Part shown: in pieces, positions 17,758 through 24,941 of the stretch
How the letters are laid out: each line of letters opens with the position of its first letter
Position numbering within the stretch: the first letter of the stretch is position 1
Assembly: GCA_963666575.2 (NCBI GenBank)
Contig: CAXXYG010000027.1
Location: forward strand, 310,001-374,000
DNA length: 64,000 nt
Source: JABMQB01 sp963666575
GTDB lineage: Bacteria > Bacteroidota > Bacteroidia > Bacteroidales > Prolixibacteraceae
Reading direction: 5' to 3'
The notes under the pieces: generated by a model
What the model was told of the DNA's origin: nothing
The model's database searches: none
The model's input: the letters and a program-made list of their open reading frames with translations, nothing else
Program-made: the position numbers and the translations under genes

Positions 17758-18504
17758 ATGTTAAATAATAAAAAAATCATAGTTGTAATGCCCGCATATA
17801 ATGCTGCATCCACATTAGAACAAACATATAATGAAATCCCATTTGAGCTAGTTGATGATGTTATTCTAGTCGATGACAATAGTAAGGATAATACTGCCAA
17901 AAAAGCAAAAGAACTTGGTATTTCTCATGTAATTAAACATGATCAAAATAAAGGATATGGAGGAAACCAAAAGACTTGTTACAAAAAGGCACTTCAGTTA
18001 CATGCTGACATTGTGATAATGCTACATCCTGACTACCAGTATACTCCAAAATTAATTCATTCAATAGCTGGCATAATCGCATTTGATGTCTTCCCTGTTG
18101 TTCTTGCTTCCAGAATCTTAGGGAAAGGAGCACTTAAAGGAGGAATGCCATATTATAAATATATTGCAAACAGGTTTTTAACTTTATCACAAAATCTACT
18201 TATTGGTTACAAATTAAGTGAATATCATAGCGGATACAGGGCATTTTCAAAAGAAGTGCTTGAAAAAATAAATTTCAATATTAATTCTGATGATTTTGTG
18301 TTTGATAATCAGATGTTATCACAAATTATATTTGCCGGATTTGATATTGGTGAAGTAACCTGCCCTACAAAATATTTTGAAGAGGCATCATCCATTAACT
18401 TTAAAAGAAGCCTTAAATATGGGTTAGGTGTTTTAAAAACTTCTTTTAACCATTTTCTTCAGAAAAGAAAATTTGTAAATTTGAAAATGTATCATTCCAT
18501 ATAA
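17758..18504 (+). CDS. Family 2 glycosyltransferase, polyprenyl-phosphate sugar transferase type
   Basis: A 248-residue GT2 enzyme of the DPM1/polyprenyl-phosphate-mannose synthase type. Motifs are IVVMPAYNAASTLEQTYNEI, VILVDDNSKDNT, the KGYGGNQKTCYKKAL segment and LHPDYQYTP, whose HPD takes the place of DAD. The SGYRAFSKEVLEKI segment is the acceptor-site motif. It lacks the C-terminal membrane helices of larger members. It lies 36 nt upstream of a large membrane protein with glycosyltransferase-like topology. The usual logic for such a pair is that this enzyme loads a sugar on a lipid carrier and the neighbour transfers it. Confidence 0.88.
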   Translation: MLNNKKIIVVMPAYNAASTLEQTYNEIPFELVDDVILVDDNSKDNTAKKAKELGISHVIKHDQNKGYGGNQKTCYKKALQLHADIVIMLHPDYQYTPKLIHSIAGIIAFDVFPVVLASRILGKGALKGGMPYYKYIANRFLTLSQNLLIGYKLSEYHSGYRAFSKEVLEKINFNINSDDFVFDNQMLSQIIFAGFDIGEVTCPTKYFEEASSINFKRSLKYGLGVLKTSFNHFLQKRKFVNLKMYHSI

Positions 18505-18540
18505 CTCTGTTTCAATTAAGAACCTCATTTTTTTTGTAAA

Positions 18541-21111
18541 ATGAAAAACCTGAAAGCAATTAGAAAAAATACCGAAGTACTATTTTACTTTTTGTTAGGG
18601 CTACTTTTAGTTACTATGTTATATATGAGTTTTGATGTCGGAATTTCAGCCGATGAAAGTAGGCATTACCAACAAGCTGAAAAAGTATATAATTATTTTG
18701 CCAGTAAAGGGAAAGACAAATCAGCTATTGAAAATACTGGAAGAGATCCAATGCAATTTAATGGTCAATCTTTCGACAATCTGATGTTTGTTATTGAAAA
18801 GGTGTTTAAAGTTGAAAAAGTAATGGAAATGAGGCATTTTTTTAATGCTTTAATAGGTTGGCTTATCATTTTAATAACTGGATTAATAGCAAAAAGATTT
18901 TGGGGTGTTAAAGGAGCTATAATTGCTGTATTATTATTATTTATTTCTCCCCGGTTTCTTGGGCACGCATTAAATAATAACAAAGATATCCCATTTGCCC
19001 TCGGATTTATTATAAGTTTCTATGGAATCATTCGTTTTCTAGACGAATTGCCAAAACCTAAATTTAAAACCATAATTATTTTAATTCTTGGAATAGCTAT
19101 AGCAATTAGCATTCGAATGGCAGGGATTGTATCAATTGCGTTTTTGGGATTATTTAGTGGTATTTATTACTTGGTTAAAAAACCAATATTAGCACCCTTT
19201 TCTTCTGAAAAGATAAAAATCCTTACCAAACTTCTAATTTACATTCCAATAATTGCCTTAGTTGGATTGGGATTGGGAATTCTTTTTTGGCCTTTTATGC
19301 TTGAAGACCCTATTACTAACTTTAAAGTAGTGCTTGATGCAATGAGCACTCATCCAATTGCCTTAAATCAGTTATTCAATGGAACTACTTATTTATCAAA
19401 CAACTTGCCTAAAACATATACATTTATATATATTCTGTATACATATCCTTTGGCCGTTCTTTTGGGTATATTTTCATCCATAGTTCTTTCATTTATATAT
19501 ATTAAGAAAGCTAATGGTTTTATAATTTTTACATTAGTTTTTTCGTTTGTATTTGTTATCCTCTGGATGAGCCTGCAAAACTCCAATATATATGGAGGTA
19601 TACGCCATTTATTATTTATATACCCAATAGGAATTTTATTGGCTGTTTATTCGATAATAAAGTTTAGCAATATATCCAAACGTTTTAAAAATAAACTCAT
19701 AAATTATAGTCCAATTATAATTATTGTTTTATTAAGTATAAAACCTGCTATTCATATAGTAAAAAACTATCCATATAGTTATGTTTACTTTAATGAATTA
19801 ACCGGAGGAGTAAAAAATGCTTTTGGAAATTATGAAACGGATTATTTCCAACATAGTTTAAAACATGCCACTGAGTGGCTAATTGAAAACAAACTAAAAA
19901 CAATTCCTCCTGAAGATTCTACATCGATAAAAATAATAGCAAATGATGGATTTAATGTAAATTACTATTTAAAGCCTTTGGGAAACAAAATTGAATTCAG
20001 TTATTCACGTTATTATGAAAAATATAGTAATGACTGGGATTATGCCATATTTTATTGCGGATACATATCTCCTCATCAATTAAAAAATAACCGTTGGCCG
20101 CCAAAAGGCACGATACATACAGAAAACGTAGATGGTATTCCTATTGCTGCCGTTGTCAAAAGAATTTCTTATGAAGACTATGAAGGTTTTAAAGCTCTTA
20201 AAAGTAAAAAACTACCTGAAGCAAAACAACATTTTGAAGAATATTTAAAAATATTTCCTGAAAATGAGGAGGTATTAAATAGTATGTCCCGTTTATTTTT
20301 AATGCAAAGAAATTATGAAAAAGCCATAATTTATGCTGATAGTTCTTTAATGTACTATCCTGAATATATGGCCGGATTATTTTCAAAAACAATTGCTTTA
20401 AACGCATTAAAAAAGTTCGATAAAGCACTGGTAACCTGCAACAAAATTATTGACACACAGGAATCAATGCCAGAAGCGCATTTCCAAAAAGGGCTGGCAC
20501 TTAAAGGATTAAACAAACCCAATGAAGCCCTGAAAGAGTTTCAAATAGCAACACTGCAAAAAAAAGAGTATTATGAGGCTTTTATCCAGATTGGAGAAAT
20601 ACTGATTAACTACAAACAATACCAAAATGCCATCGACAGAGTGTATCAACCGGTCCTTCAATTTAGAAAAAATGACCTGTTTACCACTGCAAGAGTAGCC
20701 CTGTGTTATCATTTATTAAAAGAAAACGATAAGGCTAAACTATTATTAAATGAAATTGCAAAGATAAACCGCTTGTATTTTGAATCTATAAAAGTACGTT
20801 GTAGGATTAAAATTGAGGAAAACAAATTAAATGAAGCTCAAAGAGATTTACAAATGATGCGAAACATTCATAATAACTCAGAATTATTTGTAATAAGAGC
20901 TTTATTTGCTTTAAAAACCAACAATAATGATTTGGCTAAATCGAATTTAAAAAAAGCCATTGAAATTGATGCAAACAATTTTGAAGCCAAAACTCTTTTA
21001 AAACCTTTAACAGAAACACCAAATAAAATTGTTCAGCCTGTTAAAAAGCCTCAACAATCGGTTTTATTTCAGAAAGAAAAAGAAAAACCTAAAAATATTC
21101 TAAATCCATAA
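18541..21111 (+). CDS. Polytopic glycosyltransferase (GT39/PMT-like) fused to C-terminal TPR repeats
   Basis: An 856-residue protein. Residues 1-430 hold about ten membrane helices with DVGISADESRHY in the first outside loop and ALNNNKDIPFALGF later, the places where GT39-like lipid-linked sugar transferases carry acidic catalytic residues. Residues about 430-540 form a soluble domain. From about 545 to 815 there are several tetratricopeptide repeats (for example KSKKLPEAKQHFEEYLKIFP and AHFQKGLALKGLNKPNEAL). It probably uses the lipid-linked sugar made by the upstream enzyme to modify an envelope target, with the TPR part docking partners. The target is not known. Confidence 0.82.
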   Translation: MKNLKAIRKNTEVLFYFLLGLLLVTMLYMSFDVGISADESRHYQQAEKVYNYFASKGKDKSAIENTGRDPMQFNGQSFDNLMFVIEKVFKVEKVMEMRHFFNALIGWLIILITGLIAKRFWGVKGAIIAVLLLFISPRFLGHALNNNKDIPFALGFIISFYGIIRFLDELPKPKFKTIIILILGIAIAISIRMAGIVSIAFLGLFSGIYYLVKKPILAPFSSEKIKILTKLLIYIPIIALVGLGLGILFWPFMLEDPITNFKVVLDAMSTHPIALNQLFNGTTYLSNNLPKTYTFIYILYTYPLAVLLGIFSSIVLSFIYIKKANGFIIFTLVFSFVFVILWMSLQNSNIYGGIRHLLFIYPIGILLAVYSIIKFSNISKRFKNKLINYSPIIIIVLLSIKPAIHIVKNYPYSYVYFNELTGGVKNAFGNYETDYFQHSLKHATEWLIENKLKTIPPEDSTSIKIIANDGFNVNYYLKPLGNKIEFSYSRYYEKYSNDWDYAIFYCGYISPHQLKNNRWPPKGTIHTENVDGIPIAAVVKRISYEDYEGFKALKSKKLPEAKQHFEEYLKIFPENEEVLNSMSRLFLMQRNYEKAIIYADSSLMYYPEYMAGLFSKTIALNALKKFDKALVTCNKIIDTQESMPEAHFQKGLALKGLNKPNEALKEFQIATLQKKEYYEAFIQIGEILINYKQYQNAIDRVYQPVLQFRKNDLFTTARVALCYHLLKENDKAKLLLNEIAKINRLYFESIKVRCRIKIEENKLNEAQRDLQMMRNIHNNSELFVIRALFALKTNNNDLAKSNLKKAIEIDANNFEAKTLLKPLTETPNKIVQPVKKPQQSVLFQKEKEKPKNILNP

Positions 21112-21134
21112 TATCAACAGGATTTCAATAAAAA

Positions 21135-21156
21135 CCCCGCAACCACTGTTGCGGGG
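21135..21156 (-). terminator. Terminator of the Mn-type SOD gene
   Basis: CCCCGCAAC (21135-21143), a 4-nt loop and GTTGCGGGG (21148-21156) form a perfect 9-bp stem. On the minus strand TTTTTATTG follows. It also sits at the end of the convergent TPR-protein gene. Confidence 0.9.
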
Positions 21157-21173
21157 AAAAAACCAAAAATCAA

Positions 21174-21773
21174 CTAACCTTTAAAACGCTTGGCAACTAC
21201 ATCCCAGTTAATTAACTTCCAAAATGCATCAACATAATCCGGCCTCCGGTTCTGATAATTCAGGTAGTAGGCATGTTCCCATACATCGATACCTAGTATC
21301 GGTTTTCCCTGAACATCATTAACATCCATCAGCGGATTATCCTGGTTAGGCGTAGATGTTACTACCAAGCTATTATCCGTTTTGACTAACCATGCCCAAC
21401 CAGACCCAAAACGTGTAAGGGCCGATTTTACGAAAGCATCTTTAAAATTTTCTATATTCTGAAACGATTCATTTAATGCATCAGCCAATTCACCTTCGGG
21501 TGCAGGTGCTCCCCCCGGAGTTAATACCTCCCAATAAAGGTTATGGTTAAAAAAACCTCCTCCGTTGTTCCTGATAGCAGCAGATTGAGTTGAAACTGAT
21601 GAAAGAATATCTTCAATTGATTTCCCTTCCAGTCCTGATCCTTTTATGGCTGCATTTAAATTATTGGTGTAACCTGCATGGTGTTTTGAATGGTGAATTT
21701 CCATTGTCCTGGCGTCAATTAATGGCTCCAGTGAATCGTATCTGTAATCTAATGTTTTTAATTCAAATGACAT
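21174..21773 (-). CDS. sodA: Superoxide dismutase, Mn-type
   Basis: A 199-residue SOD with metal ligands His27 (IHHSKHH), His in GGFFNHNLYW, and Asp and His in DVWEHAYYL. The active-site glutamine pattern is that of Mn enzymes: NNGGGFFNHNLYW has Gly where Fe enzymes have Gln, and TPNQDNP supplies the Gln instead. It is therefore complementary to the Fe-type enzyme at 16770-17351. A near-consensus promoter and an interrupted palindrome lie upstream, and a strong terminator downstream, so it is monocistronic. Confidence 0.95.
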   Translation of the reverse strand: MSFELKTLDYRYDSLEPLIDARTMEIHHSKHHAGYTNNLNAAIKGSGLEGKSIEDILSSVSTQSAAIRNNGGGFFNHNLYWEVLTPGGAPAPEGELADALNESFQNIENFKDAFVKSALTRFGSGWAWLVKTDNSLVVTSTPNQDNPLMDVNDVQGKPILGIDVWEHAYYLNYQNRRPDYVDAFWKLINWDVVAKRFKG

Positions 21774-21807
21774 AAATAAATAATTTAAGATTAACTTGTC
21801 TTTTATT

Positions 21808-21840
21808 CAAATATATACTCTATTTGTATTTAATCCAAAT
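21808..21840 (-). promoter_or_regulatory. Promoter of the Mn-type SOD gene, with overlapping palindrome
   Basis: On the minus strand TTTG (21839-21836), a 20-nt spacer and TATATTTG (21815-21808) match the consensus. An interrupted inverted repeat, ATTTG N9 CAAAT (21822-21840), overlaps the -33 box. It could bind a redox or metal regulator, but no known box is recognised. Confidence 0.65.
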
Positions 21841-21925
21841 AAAAGAAAGCTAAATCCAAATTGAAATAATTGATAGCTCATAGTAATTTTCGATTAATGC
21901 CGCATCGTTTATAAACGAATTGCCC

Positions 21926-21933
21926 TATTTTTG
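21926..21933 (+). promoter_or_regulatory. Promoter -7 box of the MATE gene
   Basis: TATTTTTG matches TAnnTTTG and lies 16 nt before ATG 21950, implying a leader of about 10 nt. This rules out the upstream in-frame TTG at 21920 as the start. Confidence 0.55.
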
Positions 21934-21949
21934 CATAAACTTATTCTTG

Positions 21950-23257
21950 ATGCATAAAGAAATTCTCCGCCTTTCAATTCCAAATATTATAAGCAACATA
22001 ACTATCCCGTTACTTGGGATTGTTGACTTGGCATTAATGGGCCATTTAGGATCTGAAATCTACATTGGAGCGATTGCCGTTGGAGGTGTTATATTTAACA
22101 TTATTTACTGGGGATTCAGCTTTTTACGTATGAGCACTTCGGGTTTTACAGCCCAGGCATTCGGGAAACAAAACTACAATGAAACTTCCATAATTTTAAT
22201 CAGGTCGGTAGTAGTTGCACTTGTTATCGGGTTTCTGCTTTTGTTATTACAAAAACCTATTGAATGGTTGTGTTTTTTAATGATAAACGGTAGCCCCGAA
22301 GTTGAATTATATGCCCGTGAATACTTTCGAATTCGTGTATGGGCTGCTCCAGCTTCCCTAGCGTTGTTTTCAACTAGTGGATGGTTCCTGGGCATGCAAA
22401 ATGCCCGCTATCCAATGATTATAGCTATAGCCGTAAATATTATTAATATATTACTCAGTGTATTTTTTGTTTATTTTCTTAACATGGAATCAGATGGAGT
22501 TGCTCTTGGTACGGTGATCGCCCAGTACGGAGGACTAATTATTGCTGTATTTCTTTTCCAGAAAAAATATAAATTTTTGACTCTTGCTAAAATTAAAATT
22601 CTCCAAATTATAGAATTAAAATCATTGGCCGATTTTTTTAAAGTAAATGCCAATATTTTTATTCGCACACTATGTATTGTGGCTGTTTTTACATTTTTCA
22701 CATCAAAATCAGCCAGTCTCAACGACACTACACTTGCTGTAAATTCATTATTATTACAATTACTATTGCTGTTCTCATTTTTTATCGATGGATTTGCTTT
22801 TGCAGGAGAAGCTTTGGTTGGTAAATACATTGGTTCAAACAAACCAATTGAGCTCCGCAAAGTAGTGAAGCTGTTATTATACTGGGGTGCCGGTTTAGCA
22901 TTCCTTTTTACTTTGGCTTATTCTTCCGGAATAGAGCTCTTTTTAAAACTTCTTACCAATAGTATAAATGTGATTGAAGCTGCTAATCCTTATACTATCT
23001 GGATAGTATTTATTCCGCTGGCTAGCTTTTTATCATTCATCTGGGATGGCATTTATATTGGAGCCACTGCATCAAAAGCAATGCGTAATAGTTTGTTAAT
23101 TTCAACAATAGGAATTTTTGCCCCCGTTTATTTTTTCACAAGTCCTTATCTACACAACCACGCACTTTGGCTGGCTATGGTCCTTTTTATGGCTTTTCGT
23201 GGAATTATCCTGACATTCCTTTACAAATCAGCTGTTCTATCAAAAATCAGCACTTAA
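21950..23257 (+). CDS. MATE-family efflux transporter, DinF type
   Basis: A 435-residue membrane protein with about twelve helices in two homologous halves. The N terminus MHKEILRLSIPNIISNITIP and the first loop VDLALMGHLGS match the DinF branch of the multidrug and toxic compound extrusion family. Later marks are LRMSTSGFTAQAFG, SGWFLGMQNARYPM and IDGFAFAGEALVGKYIGS. Members of this branch export cationic drugs or oxidised compounds using H+ or Na+ gradients. The start at 21950 is preferred because a promoter -7 box lies just ahead of it. It converges on the nucleoside kinase gene with an 8-nt gap. Confidence 0.92.
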   Translation: MHKEILRLSIPNIISNITIPLLGIVDLALMGHLGSEIYIGAIAVGGVIFNIIYWGFSFLRMSTSGFTAQAFGKQNYNETSIILIRSVVVALVIGFLLLLLQKPIEWLCFLMINGSPEVELYAREYFRIRVWAAPASLALFSTSGWFLGMQNARYPMIIAIAVNIINILLSVFFVYFLNMESDGVALGTVIAQYGGLIIAVFLFQKKYKFLTLAKIKILQIIELKSLADFFKVNANIFIRTLCIVAVFTFFTSKSASLNDTTLAVNSLLLQLLLLFSFFIDGFAFAGEALVGKYIGSNKPIELRKVVKLLLYWGAGLAFLFTLAYSSGIELFLKLLTNSINVIEAANPYTIWIVFIPLASFLSFIWDGIYIGATASKAMRNSLLISTIGIFAPVYFFTSPYLHNHALWLAMVLFMAFRGIILTFLYKSAVLSKIST

Positions 23258-23265
23258 AAGAAAAA

Positions 23266-24930
23266 CTAATACACAAAACTACTTCCTCCCAAAAACTCCC
23301 TCAGCAAAGATGTTGGAGGAATTTCATCGTCCTCGATGGGTTTAAAATAAGAAAGGAAACGCAAAAGCCTGTTTGCTTCGTTGTATTCTTCCCGATTTTC
23401 GGGAACAGCCTCTAATAATGGAGCAGCATATTTTTTTAATACTGCCAATTCATAAATTGTTGCCGAATTAAACATAACGTCAGCATTTTCCTGAAAAGGG
23501 AAAATATTTTTTTCTTCCCCTTTGCGTACCGATGGCCACCGTTTTATGGTTTCCATGGCAGGATAACCACGGTAAGAATTGTCTCTGATCATCCTTCGGA
23601 GTAATCGGTTATCGGCAGATGATATATGATTTTGTTCATCGAACGAAATTTGGGTTAATGCCGAAAGGAAAATCTTAAACGTATTTTTTGGATCTATATC
23701 GGTTAATAATCCAGGATTCATTCCATGAATTCCTTCAATAATTAATATATCGCCTTGCTGAAGTTTTAATGTTTTACCTTTAAATACTTTATGTCCAAGG
23801 GTGAAATCAAAACTTGGAAGCTGAACTTCGTTGCCTGCAAACAGATCAACCAACTGATGGTTAAAAAAATCAATGTCAATGGCTTTTAATGCCTCAAAAT
23901 CATATTCTCCATTCTCATCTTTTGGCGTTTTTTCCCGGTCAACAAAATAGTCATCCATCGAAATCTGGAAAGGACGTAAACCATTAACAGCCAATTGAAC
24001 ACCCAGGCGTTTACTAAAAGTTGTTTTCCCCGAGGCTGAAGGCCCTGCCACCAAAACCACTTTAATATCCTCTTTTCGGTTACTAATTAAATTGGCAATC
24101 TCGGCAATTTTTTTTTCGTGAAGTGCTTCTGATATTTTAATAATATCGCCGCTTTTGCCATTCATTGTAAATCCATTTAAGCTGCCAATAGTTTCAACAT
24201 TTAATATTTCGGCCCAGTCTTTATGTTCCTGATAAATTCCGAATAGTTTATTCTGTTGTATTTGCCGATACAACTTATCTGGTTTTTTTCTCTTAGGAAT
24301 CTTTAGTAGGAAACCATCAAAATAAGGAGTGACCTCAAACAAATTGACATATCCTGTTGAAGGAAGTAAATGGCCATAGTAATAATTGGCATACCCGTTC
24401 AGGAAATAAATAAAGGTAAAAATATGCCCCATTTGCTCCACCAATTTTGCTTTGGCCGGCAAGCCTTGTTGAGTATAAATATCAATTACTTCGCTTGTTA
24501 GTAAACCTTTTTTCACAAAGGGTATATCCCTGGCAATTATTCCGAGCATTTCGGTGTTAATTAATTTAATATCTGCTTCTTCAACAGCCCTTCCTAATCC
24601 TTCAAGCTCACAATAATAACCATTTGAAATACCATGTTGAATTTTTAATGATACATCAGGCAAAATCTCTTTAACGGCAGCAAACAAAATAAACATCAAC
24701 GATCTTACATACATTCGGTGGCCATCGGGATGCGAAAAATCGATAAACTTTATTTTTTTCGGTTTTACAATTTGAAATGACAATTCTTTGATGTTGTTAT
24801 TTACAATTGCTCCACATACCATAAAATCAAGTTGAATTTTTAAATCCTCTGAAATTTCAAGCAATGATGTTCCAAGTGGGTATTTGTGTTTTGAATCAGT
24901 ATTAACACAATATATTTCAATTTCTTTCAT
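23266..24930 (-). CDS. Nucleoside (uridine-type) kinase fused to TGS and ThrRS-editing-like domains
   Basis: The 554-residue protein has three parts. Residues 1-60 look like a TGS domain (KYPLGTSLLEISEDLKIQ). Residues about 65-240 resemble the second additional domain of threonyl-tRNA synthetase (SHPDGHRMYVRSLMFIL and GISNGYYCEL). Residues about 285-500 form a P-loop kinase of the uridine kinase/phosphoribulokinase family, with Walker A GPSASGKT at 296-303, QISMDDYFVDREKTP and IIEGIHGMNP. The same fusion is known in Bacteroidota and Firmicutes and is annotated as nucleoside kinase. The role of the tRNA-synthetase-like part is unclear. The gene starts 11 nt after uvrA and is probably co-transcribed. 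Confidence 0.9.
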   Translation of the reverse strand: MKEIEIYCVNTDSKHKYPLGTSLLEISEDLKIQLDFMVCGAIVNNNIKELSFQIVKPKKIKFIDFSHPDGHRMYVRSLMFILFAAVKEILPDVSLKIQHGISNGYYCELEGLGRAVEEADIKLINTEMLGIIARDIPFVKKGLLTSEVIDIYTQQGLPAKAKLVEQMGHIFTFIYFLNGYANYYYGHLLPSTGYVNLFEVTPYFDGFLLKIPKRKKPDKLYRQIQQNKLFGIYQEHKDWAEILNVETIGSLNGFTMNGKSGDIIKISEALHEKKIAEIANLISNRKEDIKVVLVAGPSASGKTTFSKRLGVQLAVNGLRPFQISMDDYFVDREKTPKDENGEYDFEALKAIDIDFFNHQLVDLFAGNEVQLPSFDFTLGHKVFKGKTLKLQQGDILIIEGIHGMNPGLLTDIDPKNTFKIFLSALTQISFDEQNHISSADNRLLRRMIRDNSYRGYPAMETIKRWPSVRKGEEKNIFPFQENADVMFNSATIYELAVLKKYAAPLLEAVPENREEYNEANRLLRFLSYFKPIEDDEIPPTSLLREFLGGSSFVY

Positions 24931-24941
24931 GCCTGAAAATT

